From NCBI GenBank assembly GCA_009760885.1, contig CM019703.1, forward strand, positions 8,134,459 through 8,198,458: a stretch of 64,000 nucleotides of DNA, read 5' to 3'. Positions 10,320 to 21,539 of this stretch are shown one piece after another. The position numbers and the translations under genes are program-made. Under the pieces are notes generated by a model. The model worked only from the letters and a program-made list of their open reading frames with translations, did no database searches and had not been told where the DNA came from. This stretch comes from Achatina immaculata. Its lineage: Eukaryota > Mollusca > Gastropoda > Stylommatophora > Achatinidae. Every line of letters begins with the position of its first letter. Within the stretch, counting starts at the first letter, position 1.

Positions 10320-13300
10320 ACAACACAGTGCTCTCTTTACTCTAATTCCTTCTCTCCACCCCTTTCATTTGAAGGATTTACAGCCATGGGCACAAATCAA
10401 GAAGAAAAATGTTTCAGTACCATAGATTTTTTTTTTTAAAGCATCGATAGTTTCCCTTTCTAGCCTGTATGTATGTCTTCTATCCCATGTATTCCTCGTT
10501 TGTGTGTAATGTAAAACTTTTCAGATCTGTTATTCAGAAAACTTCAGAGTTCCAATCATTCCAGATTTAAAAAAAAAAAAATGTTTTCTTGTTAATACAC
10601 AGAAAAGAAACTCGGTGTGTTCAGAACACTTGCTGCTAGCTTTGAAATATGTTTGAGATGGATCTAACTCATGCACAACCGTTTTAGAATCCATATTAGA
10701 AGACATCTTTGCCAACAAATGCAGAAATCATATAGATGTCTAATGGGTTTTCAGGTCTTCATGATGAAAATGTTTGCATGAAAATTTTTTTGTTTGTTTT
10801 TAGATTTCACATAAATTTGTACTTTTATTCCAGATGTTGTTTTCATATTACAGGTCATTTAGAAAAGCATTCAAGTGGCGATTATTATAACAATGTCATT
10901 TTTTTCTGTATTGTTTCACTAACATATAACAACAAAAGTCAGTGCAATTAATGTTTACATTTTCCTGAAAAATAGACACCTGTCCAAGTTCATTGGGTTT
11001 GTTTTTGTCCAGAATTAACATATTATGAAAGAAGGTGACATGATGAAGTATAGTCAACCAAGACACAATGCAGCTGCTGTTTGGCATCAGTGTTGTTTTG
11101 TTTATCTTCGGGTGTCATGTGTCTGTTAATGTTGATAACTGCTGGCATAACAGAACACTTTTGAACCGAATGCACTAAAGCAATGCTTGTCAAAAACGGT
11201 TTCAAGTCACAGACCCTAAGCCAAAGATAGTTCTTCGCAGCCTCCCTACACTAGACACATTTTTAATATTCTACTTAAGGTTTTAAAAATCTAGCTGTAC
11301 TAATGTCAAAGCCAGTTTTGTTTTTGCTGTTTTTTCTGTTATGATTTTTTTCAGAGTGAAGATGTACTTATGTCTCATTTTTATTATCTTCATTTGGTGG
11401 TCTGTTTCATTTGGGTATTACATTTGATTTTGTCATATTTTATGGTGTGTGGAAAATGTATGAAAAAAAAAAATATATTTAATCTGAAATTATTTCATTT
11501 ATCATTTAAGTGCCATGCCAGTAGTTGTTAATGATTGTCAACCTCTTTTTTTTCTTCTTTTTTTTTTTCGGTCCTTACTACTTGTAATTGGATCAGTTGC
11601 CTTTTCTTTCTCATATGGCTACATCATGATGTTCACATATTTTCCTTTCTGTCTCTATTTTTTTTTCCCTTGATTATGTAAAACAACCAACATATATGAT
11701 TTTTTTGCATTTAAACAAAATAGTTACTAAAAGACTTTTTATGGAGTTAGCCACATTTTAAGGACACTTTTTAATGAGGGATTGGAATACCAGTATTTAT
11801 CTGCAGAAAGAATTATTTTTAAATGTATACATACACACACACACTGAACAGTTGCAAAGAAAACTTGTTCAAACCATTAGCTGTCAAGAGCATTTAGCTC
11901 ATAATTAGTAAGCTCCACCACAAGAAAATATTCAGCAGAGAAGATTAGCTTTGATGTGTATTTATTTTTATTCAAGTACATATCTTTGTTATTTGTATAT
12001 TTAGAAAATACAGACAGCTTTGTCTGTGATTTTTAAACAACATGTTATAAAACACTATAAATATTCATAACACAATGCTAAGAAAAAGGTGGTCACACTC
12101 CATTGCTTTGATCTAGTCTTGAGGACACATGCCCTCAGAAGAGTAATAGAAAAGTAAGAGTGTAAGATGCATGATAGATCAGAGAGAGGAGAAAAGTGGA
12201 CAGTTTGTCATGAAATAAAGGAGAGGTACACATGAGAGACACTGTCAAAGAGATATCATGGATGAGACGAGAAAACCGCTTACATGTGGAACTTGAACTA
12301 TATCTCATGGCAGAAGACAGTGAAGACCAGTTGTCAGTAGCTCCGCCTTAACCTGGAGATACGTACAACAGTATCTGAGACATTACAAGAATGTTGCAAC
12401 TGATCTGAATAAACATTGAGGTCACTGGAGATAACGAAGATCTAGTCTGTTTAGGGAGACTGAAGCTTGTTCTGTGGAGATGCACTTTAACTCCTTTGGT
12501 AGTTTCAGTGACCCAGTAATTGCCTCAGTGATTCAAAGCTGGTGGAGTTCTGGGGTATGTTTTCCACAATTTGTGATGCTATGCAGAAATGAGAATTACC
12601 AACTTTGCATACATGTGTCTTCAGAGTTGGTTGTAAGTGCCATATTAAAGATCTGTAATTTTTAAGTTATTTTTTACCTCTCATAAATTAGTGCTTGTGT
12701 GTTAACCTAATGACCATCATTAACCTTGACAGATCACACTTCTAACACAAGTTGAAATTGTAATCTTAAAGTAATGGTTTTTCAGTTGTTATGATACAAA
12801 TAAAGCACAAGTTGTCCATTATCTTTTCATGTTTTTCTTGTTAAAGCTAACTGTATATGAAGGTTCATGGTGGTGTTTTTGTTAAAGAATTGGGGTCTTG
12901 GTATTGTTGCTGTCATGTATTCTTGTTCACATGTTATTATTGTATCATTACTTATGTTTATTTGATTCTTGTTTGGTTTAATTTGGCATTGCCCAGTCTT
13001 ATCATAAATTTCATAATCTCAGACTTCTGTGTCCTGAGTTTTGATTATTTGTGTTTTTTTTCTTCACGTTTTCTATGATTATGCTTGAAACTGCATGAGG
13101 TCTGCATGATCCAGGGTTTGTTAGCTAAACAGAAATAAAATCATTCAGAACCTGGATTTTGTTTCATCATTGCCAGTGCCTGTGTTAATGTTGGCCATCA
13201 CAAATATTGTTCATTACATGCCTGATATCTGAAGACACATTTTCTCATGATAACTTCAACGTGAAAATATTTCACATTCTTAGGGTTCGAATATCCAGTG

Positions 13301-13480
13301 GAAATTACAAAATTCACAAAGGCGCGTTTATGATGATGATGATGATTATACATAATACAGCTGTATTAGTAATTGTTGGAAAAACTGACGAGAAATGAAA
13401 GCTTTGCAGTGTCTTTTCCCCACTGCGGGTGTGATTCACGCTATTGGAGATTGGGGGGGGGGGGAATGTTTTATCCCAAA
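10320..13480. other. Non-coding stretch, no gene recognised
   Basis: The stretch is AT-rich with homopolymer runs (for example 11550-11570 and 10565-10580) and a short (GAT)n at about 13331-13345. All ORFs are below 75 codons and show no domain signature. Nothing supportable was found. Confidence 0.5.
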
Positions 13481-13489
13481 CTGTCAATC

Positions 13490-13975
13490 CAAAGATGAAG
13501 CCGCTGGCTGTGATTGCTGAGGAAAGATGCTGGCAGTGGTTGGGACATGTGCTTGGGATGAGCGACGACTCGCTACCAAAAAACAGAGGAGCAGAGTAAG
13601 AGTAAATCAGAGAAGGAGAAGAACAACAGAGAGGATGTTAAAGTAAGAGAACACAGTTTTGTAGGATTAGACCTCGAAAAAATCGTAGACAAAGAACTTT
13701 AGTGAGACGTGAGAGAAAGAAGAATCACAAGAGAATTACCTGGGATTCGAACCACGGACGAGCAGCCTTTCTAGCCACCTGAGAACAGCGTACTAACGAA
13801 CTGCACCAACTAGCATCTCCATTTTCTAAAAAAATTGTTCCAGAGAGGAGATTGGGCTATAGAGGGCTCGCCTGGGCAAGAGCAGAAAAAATGGCGAAAG
13901 ACAGACGTTTGTGGAAAAGCCACGTGAAACCCCATATTCCTTGGACACATAAGGTTCAGAGAGAGAGATCAACCT
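13490..13975 (+). mobile_element. RTE-like retrotransposon 3' fragment split by a SINE
   Basis: Left of the insertion, 13495-13640 encodes MKPLAVIAEERCWQWLGHVL, then MSDDSLPK, the same C-terminal segment as in the 2.46-5.66 kb element. Right of it, 13855-13970 resumes with RGLAWARAEKMAKDRRLWK and ends in a tail (ggttcagagagaga) like that of the other copy. The copy is 5'-truncated and frameshifted. Confidence 0.8.
13645..13850 (-). mobile_element. tRNA-derived SINE inside the RTE tail
   Basis: On the minus strand, 13825-13745 reads like a tRNA head: ctagttggtgcagttcgtta (A-box-like), then gtggttcgaatcccag, a good B box. The sequence flanking the insertion is duplicated imperfectly: cagagaggatgtta near 13632 and cagagaggagattg near 13852. 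That is what a decayed target-site duplication of about 15 bp would look like. Confidence 0.7.
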
Positions 13976-14869
13976 AAAATGAGCCATCTTTTCTAAAGTT
14001 TTTTTTTTTTTTTAGTGAGCTACAATGAACAGATTATCTTTTGACACAAGGTTTTTATGCAGCGTTTTGTAGTAACATTTTACAAATCTTTGCTAACTCA
14101 CGAGTAGCAACACTTACGCGTCGAAGACATGCTATTAATAATTGCAATATTTAGAGGGGGGGGGAGTGATAAAACGTTTCCAGCTATGACAGCTCTCCCG
14201 CCCGATGCCGAATACGGTCACAATTATCTGAGGGCTCAGAAAGAGGGATTGTGAGCTAGCGCATGGACACTAGAAGGCACCCAAGTCACATAGTGATGTT
14301 ATGTTGTGCGTCTAGTGATCCGCTATCACCTGCCGTACCACTCCAGCATCATTACGCTCGAACCAGCCGTGTATTATGGGAGGAACCACGCGCAACCCAA
14401 AGCTTTTGTTGACTCCATGGGGACCTAAGTAGGTCTTAAAACGACTGTCGGTTATGAGTCTGTAACCAGCTGGACACTTGTCCTAAATATTCTTCTTTTA
14501 TATAGTATTATTGCTTATGCTTTGTGTTCGTGATGGAATTACGTTGAATACATCCAGTATTTCAATTGCTAAAACATGTTCAGAATCATATATTTATTTC
14601 AAAGTTAGTGTCCTTTAGCGATAGTTATTACATAAATGAAGTATCAATAATCATAAAGATACACAGATTATTGAACAAAGTTTAATGCAAAATATATCAG
14701 TGCTCTTCAACTGGCTTAATAGCTGTAAGAAAAGAAAGTGCAATTACTCTTATACTAGAGAGTAGTTGCTATTAGGTTTTTGAAAAGACAGGTAATATTT
14801 TGTCAAAAGAAAGATTTTGGGCTAGATTTTAATCTTTTTTTTTTAATCAGAGCTAAGAGGTTTCCGATA

Positions 14870-15365
14870 ACGCTATTTTGTCAAAGGACAGACTATAGAG
14901 AATGAATATAGCTTCTTCGATCGTTATTATTTACGTCAACTTGTACTCAGAAGTACTCGGTAGTCAGCTGGAGTTCGTGTACATTCTCATATAATTGCTC
15001 CTGAATTGATATATGTGTTGGCCATATCTGTCTTCTCTGCACCTCATTTGTTGGGCACTCCTCCAGAATATGTTCTCCCGTCATCTCACCAGTGGCACAT
15101 GTGAACATGGTTGAGCCAATCTTGCGCTTGTTGAAAAGGTGACTCCTCAGTCTGTTGTGATCGTTGCGGGTCTGATAAATGATCGCTTGCTCCTCCCTGC
15201 CGTAGTAGACATCATTTTTCTGATAGCCATAATGTTTTTTTCCATTTGTTCTTGAATGATGTTTTTATCACAGAATGTCATGCTTGTATCTGTTTATGGT
15301 AATGTGTCTATCTCTTTTGCTAGAATGTTAGCTGTTTCGTTATCTGGTATACCGCAGTGGGATGG
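14870..15365 (-). mobile_element. Non-LTR retrotransposon 3' fragment with RNase H end
   Basis: Read on the minus strand, 15365-15280 gives SGIPSHCGIPDNETANILAK, the C-terminal part of an RNase H domain (PxHCGIPxNExAD pattern). It is followed after decay by RSHLFNKRKIGSTMFTC and TGEHILEECP, then the LINE C-terminal tail ENVHELQLTTEYF. The family differs from the RTE-like element in having RNase H, as in the I/Jockey-type group. Confidence 0.7.
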
Positions 15366-15559
15366 AATCCCACTCTCGAAAAAAGCTTACAGAAGCTGAT
15401 ATATTGCTGTTCGCAGACCAGAGTCCATCATATTCATTCATTCAGACAGACAGCAAAATTATGTACCACAGCACGAAACAACTTCCTAGATTATCAGAGG
15501 AAGTACTCCCCCACACGGGCAAGTTTTTACCTCTAAGTGTACTGGATGACCCTGATGTT

Positions 15560-15690
15560 ATAGAGGTCTGTGATCTGATGGATTTTACCTCCCCTCTTCT
15601 TGTCTTTCCCCGGAATCGAACCAGGGTCTTCCATGTGGCGATTAATCTCGAATTTTAGCCGTTCTGCCACACAGGTAGGGTAGGTTCTTG
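15560..15690 (-). mobile_element. tRNA-derived SINE head
   Basis: The minus strand reads tgtggcagaacggctaaaat (A-box-like TGGCAGAACGG) and then ccctggttcgattccgggg, with a B box that forms a T-arm. The B box is at about 15613-15623. It is not a functional tRNA gene: no complete acceptor stem was found. The SINE body seems to continue towards 15530. Confidence 0.65.
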
Positions 15691-16184
15691 TGTCGAAGAG
15701 CTCTAGAGTTTGTCTCCATTTTGTGCGACCTGCTCTGCTTCTAGTTAGATTGCTTGCCTTTCGTATGCCGCATGATCACCATGTTCTAGTGTTTCTTTCT
15801 CTGTCTCCATCACTTTCTTTTTTCTCTCTGAGTTTTCCAGTGACTGCCCAGTACATGAAAAAAAAAGAATTTCTTGCCATGCGTTCTCCACCATCTTTTT
15901 AGTTACTGTCGCTAAAGGATACCTTATCCTTTTTTTTTTCAAAATTTCGATATCAGGAACTGGTAAACTGAATACTTTGTCCTTAGTATATTCTCACTTT
16001 AAAACAAGTCAAGAAAAGTGTAGCGTCGAGTATACTTTCGTTGAACTGTAACTGATGAATGTGGAGGACGTCGATAGCAGCAAATCCACATCGTTGCTTA
16101 GACTGAGAGCTGGGAGTACAGATTTGCACGGCTAGAAACGAGAGACATACTGAACGCACCAAGAGGACTTATCAATGAAAAGGT

Positions 16185-16350
16185 GCAAAGAAGACATTGG
16201 TGGCCAACACCTGTATGAGCTCGGGGGAAGTTATATGAGGATGTACACGAATACCAGCAGACTACCGAGTACTTTTGAGTACATGTCGACGTCCTAGAGT
16301 GATCGAAGAAGTTATATTCATTCTCTATAGTCTGTCCTTTGATAATGCAG
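16185..16350 (+). mobile_element. LINE 3' end, inverted copy of 14870-15050
   Basis: The segment from tatgaggatgtacacgaata to tctctatagtctgtcctttg is the reverse complement of the 3' end at 14878-15000, with roughly 85-90% identity. The two copies lie tail-outward around 14.87-16.35 kb. Confidence 0.7.
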
Positions 16351-16864
16351 GACGGGCACTATAATCCGCAGGACATTGGTGGATATTTGGGGGGGGGGGG
16401 TAGTGATTTGAGCACTTGTGGACATGTCCGGAGTGCAATGCTAATAATCCCGATCATGAACGCTTGCCTTTCTCCTTTATAGACCCCCATTTTAATACTG
16501 GTAATTGCAGTGTTTAAAATAATAATAATAATAATAAAACCTATAGGAATGGGTCTATGTAGTGCTTCAATGTTCATCTAGCATAGTTTTTTTTCAGATA
16601 AGATTTTGTGTTTAATCTGGGAAGGATTTAGTGATCACCCTGTGTTTCAACAAAGGGATGGTTGCACTGTAGAAATAAATATGGGAAATTTTGCCTGCAT
16701 TACAATGGCGGATTCTAGTAATGGATAAACTTTAAGGATTGCAGAGTAATACATCCAAGACATCGCCTGACAAGACGAAAAAGGGGGAGGGTGGCAGCGG
16801 ATGAAGAAAAACTTGGGAAGTCTATAACGATGTTCAAAGTCATTTAGTCATTTAGAAACTCAGT

Positions 16865-17105
16865 AAGATAAAGGTAAAATTCCCATTTCCATGCCATTAA
16901 AGTATACTGTGCATATGGTGTTCGGCTCGTATTTCCAGGACCATCGGCACATGAAAGCGTGATGTGGTCGGTATCAGGTCCGGCCACATTTACCTTCCCA
17001 GGTTTCTCTGGTACTCATTTTCAGAGGCTGGGTGCTGGGACTTGAACCAGGTACCACCAGATTGGTAGAATGGCCGCTTAGCCACTCAGATAATCAGGCC
17101 ACCAT
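16865..17105 (-). mobile_element. tRNA-derived SINE family B, best copy
   Basis: The minus strand begins ggtggcctgattatctgagt, then ggctaagcgg (A box), and after about 30 bases cctggttcaagtcccagc (B box). The body contains ggaaggtaaatgtggcc and ends with a conserved tail (ggaaatgggaattttacc). Copies occur at 25379-25460, 35600-35885 and 45358-45640, all in the same orientation. The head resembles a tRNA with a long variable arm. Confidence 0.8.
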
Positions 17106-17959
17106 TTAGAAGCACAAGGAAGTTGAATTTTAGCAGATATTCTTTTAAAGGTGAGGGCAGTAAATTAGCTGTCAGTCTAGCAGAACAACAGCGTTAGGGA
17201 AGAAATCATAGTTCACGCTCAAGCAGAGTCAAATTAAGGAAGAGCCTGAATAGTCAGGTTTAGTTCGTCCATAGTGCAACTTTTAGAAATTAACTTTGGA
17301 CATACTCTACAGTGAGATCCACTCTATAGTGAAATGTACTTACTGAATTACATTACTACTGAATTGAAGACAAAGTTGTAAGGATTTATGTTGGGAATTT
17401 ATAACTGATTTTTTTTTTTTTTTTGGTTTACATATACAAAATGTTGGAGCGCTTGATTTGACTAAACTGGTCCCAAAATGTGCAAAGGGAATAATACAGC
17501 AGGTTGACTGCACCAGATAACCTTGAAAGGTACAGGGATTGAAAGATTTGTGAAATAAAACGTTTAATGTCATTATTGATCCTGGTTATACAGTTTTTGT
17601 TTATTTATATTTGTGTAATGATACTTGATGGAGCTATCTGGTAAACAAAACGAAACAAAAAATTATTATGGATGTTGAGTTTTGCCCTTGGCGGAAATAT
17701 GTGGCGAAGTGTGTTTGTGTATGTGTAAGTTTTAGAGGAAGAGGACTTGTGCGGGTAGACTTGTCTGGCCCCTGCTAACACCACAGTACGGTTTAAAAAC
17801 AAACTACAAACGGATGCACAGAACGTCAAACTCTTTTTCTTGACACTGTTTGCGTCAAACATACTCGATGTAGTTTAGAGTATGTGCTCAAGGAAGACAT
17901 TTTTTTCTCCTACTTAAAGCTAGCCCACCAACGTTACTATATCCTCGTTTTAATTTACA

Positions 17960-18245
17960 GCAGGCGAAGATGCAATGCGGCTCAGCGGTCAGCGACCCGT
18001 AGCAGAGTCCTGGCATCAGGGCTGGTGAACTATAACCGACCATCCCACCTCTCTTTGGGTGTCCCCAGTTACGGGCTCAGTTTGGCTAAAAGAGACAGGG
18101 ATCGCTATTGTTCCCATGATGGTGGAGAAGAAGCACTGCACATTTTTCTGCGTTTTTAGTTTCAATCCCTCGCCTTCCGACACGATGCCTGTGCTCTAGC
18201 ACGTCCGCAACATCGGTTGCAAAGAACATCCTGCCCACAGTTCCA
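17960..18245 (-). repeat. Dispersed repeat, copy 3 (inverted)
   Basis: Its reverse complement shares the block with gtgcagtgcttct, the ccatcatggg segment, the gaggtggga block and the upstream gcatcgtgtcgg segment with 560-860 and 23575-23890. Confidence 0.6.
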
Positions 18246-18284
18246 CTGAGACGGACTGAGAACAAGAAGACCAAATTTAGCTGC

Positions 18285-18690
18285 TATAATGTTTGTTTGT
18301 TTTAAAGATTAGCTGTTATAATGTTTGTTTGTTTTAAAGATTAGCTGTTATAATGTTTGTTTTAAAAGATTAGCTGTTTTAATGTTTGTTTTAAAAGATT
18401 AGCTGTTATACTGTTTGTTTTAAAAGATTAGCTGTTATACTGTTTGTTTTAAAAGATTAGCTGTTATACTGTTTGTTTTAAAAGATTAGGTGTTATACTG
18501 TTTGTTTTAAAAGATCAGCTGTTATACTGTGTGTTTTAAAAGATTAGCTGTTATACTGTTTGTTTTAAAAGATTAGGTGTTATACTGTTTGTTTTAAACA
18601 ATTAGCTGTTATACTGTTTGTTTTAAACGATTAGCTGTTATACTATTTGTTTTAAACGATTAGCTGTTATACTATGTGTTTTAGCCTTTT
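18285..18690. repeat. 30-bp minisatellite, about 14 copies
   Basis: The unit is approximately ttttaaaagattagctgtta followed by tactgtttg. Copies are 85-100% similar, with early copies carrying an extra tttg. A decayed outlier of two or three copies lies at 20125-20210. Confidence 0.9.
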
Positions 18691-18796
18691 TAAAAAGTTT
18701 GTGGTCAACAAGTAACAGTTACAAAGTTGAGTGAAATGATGTGAATTGGGGATGACTGCCCTTGAGATGAAGTAATGAAATGGTGGGCTTTTACAA

Positions 18797-18801
<5 letters not shown>

Positions 18802-18864
<63 letters not shown>
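18802..18864. repeat. (CT)n microsatellite
   Basis: There are two runs of about 13 and 16 CT dinucleotides with a small interruption. Confidence 0.95.
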
Positions 18865-18867
<3 letters not shown>

Positions 18868-19052
18868 ACCGTCGGGGCTTTATTTCTTACAATGGATAGG
18901 GGTGATCAAGGGCGTCGTTGGTTATTGTTATCTATATGGTCGAGTCTGTGTCCAAGTTCTGCCTGCTTTTATTTGTCTTTAAACATGGCTTTCCTGTTAT
19001 CTTAACCCCCCCCCCCTCGAGGGTAGGGGTGTCCTCTGGTCAGCTTGCCGGT

Positions 19053-19437
19053 GTTAAAAGTTAATCCTGCCTGATCGTCATTGTCTAGTCAGCTTGTCAC
19101 GTCAAAAGTTAATCCTGTCTGATCAGCTTGTCAAGTCAAAAGTTAATCCTGTCTGACGGTCATTGTCTGGTCAGCTTGTCACGTCAAAAGTTAATCCTGT
19201 CTGACGGTCATTGTCTGATCAGCTTGTCGGATCAAAAGTTAATCCTGTCTGACGGTCATTGTCTGATCAGCTTGTCACGCCAAAAGTTAATCCTGTCTGA
19301 CGGTCATTGTCTGATCAGCTTGTCACGTCAAAAGTTAATCCTGTCTGACGGTCATTGTCTGGTCAGTTTGTTGCATCAAAAGTTAATCCTGTCTGACGGT
19401 CATTATCTGGTCAGTTTGTTGCGTCAAGGCTAATTAT
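19053..19437. repeat. 48-bp minisatellite, about 8 copies
   Basis: The unit gtcaaaagttaatcctgtct gacggtcattgtctg atcagcttgtcac is repeated, with one shortened copy near 19101-19135. Because 48 is a multiple of three, an artificial ORF of about 100 codons with a 16-residue repeat appears; it is not taken as a gene. Confidence 0.9.
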
Positions 19438-19577
19438 GTCTGGTAACATTTGTTGAAGAATCAGGTTTAACATAATAAACGTGTACATAAAAACTTTACA
19501 AGGAGTATCTCATAGTTGTCGCGTCAATTATTAAGAAAGAGTAAATAGCACAACAAGGTAAAAAATAAATGTTTCAT

Positions 19578-19578
<1 letters not shown>

Positions 19579-19639
<61 letters not shown>
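19579..19639. repeat. (CT)n microsatellite, about 30 units
   Basis: An almost perfect CT dinucleotide run. Confidence 0.95.
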
Positions 19640-19642
<3 letters not shown>

Positions 19643-19689
19643 TGCATAATTCACGTCATAATTTTCTTGTCCCTTTGTCGAAATAGATC

Positions 19690-20100
19690 TGAGAAAATTC
19701 TAGGACTTTAGTGCAGAACTTAAATCTAGCTCTGTTTCTGCACGTCCACACCAAGTACCTGAACTCTGTGAGCAAGGCCAGTAACTTGGTGTGTGTGTGT
19801 GTCCGGGTGAGTTACAGGAGTAATATTTAGCATGACAGCTTTGTATATGTCTGTCTTTTGTGCTGTGTGTTTCTATTATGGTCCGTAGTGTTGGTACACT
19901 GAGTGCGATTGTACTATATTCGTAAAATATGTGCTCTTCTGTTTCTTGTATGTTGTTTCTACATAGTTGACATGGCGCTGTCTCTTTGGATCTGTGTGCT
20001 TCTCTCTGAGTGGTGGGTGTCATGTTGTATATAAATCTAATTTCTCTCGCTTTTGGCGTGATATTTAGAAGATGGAGGTTTGTGAAAGTTTCTTTAAAGT
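19690..20100 (-). mobile_element. LINE C-terminal fragment with CCHC-like knuckle
   Basis: On the minus strand, 20023-19700 contains APCQLCRNNIQETEEHIFYE with partners spaced C-x2-C-x8-H, the zinc knuckle commonly found at the C-terminus of RNase H-containing non-LTR retrotransposons. Flanking residues (MTPTTQREAH) are consistent. The fragment is broken downstream and upstream. Confidence 0.55.
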
Positions 20101-21079
20101 CGAAGAGGGTGTATCTTTATGTTTTAGCTGTTGCACTATGTGATTTAAAAGATTAGCTGTTATACCGTGTTTTAAAAGATCAACTGTTATACTATATATT
20201 TTAATCACCGTGCTTTGTGCGGTTTTGTAATGCTGGTAATCATTGATATCTTCAATATGTCCTACATCTGATATCTTGCTGTTGGAGATAAATTATGTCA
20301 TAAATAAATGATATTTATTTCTTATCATCGGCATTATCAATCTTTCACACTTCCCCAGGACACAATACTCCTCGTTTCTCCCCCATATTTCGGGTATTGT
20401 GAAAAAATGGAGATAAAAACATTATAACGAAAACAAGAATAAAAACCGTTAAAACGGATTGAAAGGAGGCGAATATAAAACGACAGAAAATCGATGCCCT
20501 CAACACTGGCTTAGCTTTTGAGGATGGGGCACTGGGACATGAGTAATGCTATGCCGTGTGCTAAGGGCCTTACATGCAAACGAATCCTCTGAACAAAGGA
20601 CGCAACACGCAAAAATGAAATACAATAGTAATAATCTAGTTTTTTTCTATTTTGTAGATGTATCCAGCATATTTGTTATTTATTTCTTATTGTGTGTATC
20701 ATATTCGTGTATTGCGAGTGTTTGTTGCTTTTCTTTTGTTAATGGTGTGCTGCTGGGAGTAAAAAAAAACATATAGAACGAAATATATGAATACATGAGT
20801 AAGGTTTTCCCCAAGATTAGTATTGTGGTTGTCCACAGATTTCGTAGGACTCTCGTCAGACCAGTTATAGAGTCTGATATTTGTAATTGTAATAATGAAT
20901 CTGCCTCCGAAAACTGAGAATATCTGCCTGCAAAGACGATACTTACTAAACTACATATGACTGTAGGTGTATTAAGAAAAAACAAGTTGTTGAAACACAA
21001 AATTAAGTTCGGGGTATCCTTTATAAGAGATATGGATTGTTTCAGCGGTTATTTAAAGCCAGTTCTTATTTAAACTAAA

Positions 21080-21370
21080 CACCAACTGGAAAATAAAACA
21101 GGACCTCGTTCATCAACTGCAGAGATACCAGCAAACTACAGTTTGGACACTGCAGACTCCATAGTCACCGCTAACGTCTTAAAATGTCACACACAAAAGA
21201 ATGTCCCTGCGGCTTCTGCATCCAGACACCAGAACTCATCCTGCAGACCTGTCCAACCTCCTGAAACCTCCGAGCACAGATCTGGCTCCGGTAAGAGGAA
21301 CTAAAAGAAAAGCTGTGGGGCTCCCACTTAAGGGCTAAGAAGACAGCAGACTTCTTCAGGGCGACAGGGC
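21080..21370 (+). mobile_element. LINE C-terminal fragment
   Basis: The plus-strand frame starting near 21180 reads KECPCGFCIQTPELILQTCP and, after one stop, EELKEKLWGSHLRAKKTADF with FRATGLQT. This is the standard end of an RNase H-type LINE ORF (CPCG...TPEHILQxCP...LWG...TADFIRxTGL). The stop near 21265 and lack of upstream domains make it a fossil. Confidence 0.65.
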
Positions 21371-21379
21371 TGCAGACAT

Positions 21380-21478
21380 ATAGCATGGCCAACCAACACT
21401 CCATATAGCATGGCCAACCAACACTCCATATAGCATGGCCAACCAACACTCCATATAGCATGGCCAACCAATACTCCA
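21380..21478. repeat. 25-bp tandem repeat, 4 copies
   Basis: The unit atagcatggccaaccaacac tccat is repeated four times almost perfectly, directly after the LINE tail. It looks young. Confidence 0.9.
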
Positions 21479-21539
21479 AAGCGGAAGTTCTTTCTTTATG
21501 TGTTTCTTTATTATGCCTACCTTACTGCAGTGTGGTAGT

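Noticed and set aside
13745..13825. Functional tRNA gene on the minus strand
   Set aside because: A and B boxes are present but the stems are incomplete and it lies inside a transposon with target duplications, so it is called a SINE head.
15745..15942. Minus-strand KKMVENAWQEI-like segment as a MADF/Myb-SANT domain of a Harbinger-type element
   Set aside because: Only about 12 residues are suggestive, the rest is low-complexity Glu/Lys, and no transposase or terminal repeats accompany it.
19128..19433. 101-codon ORF with a 16-residue repeat (KLILSDGHCLISLSRQ)
   Set aside because: It is a by-product of the 48-bp minisatellite; nothing beyond the array supports coding.
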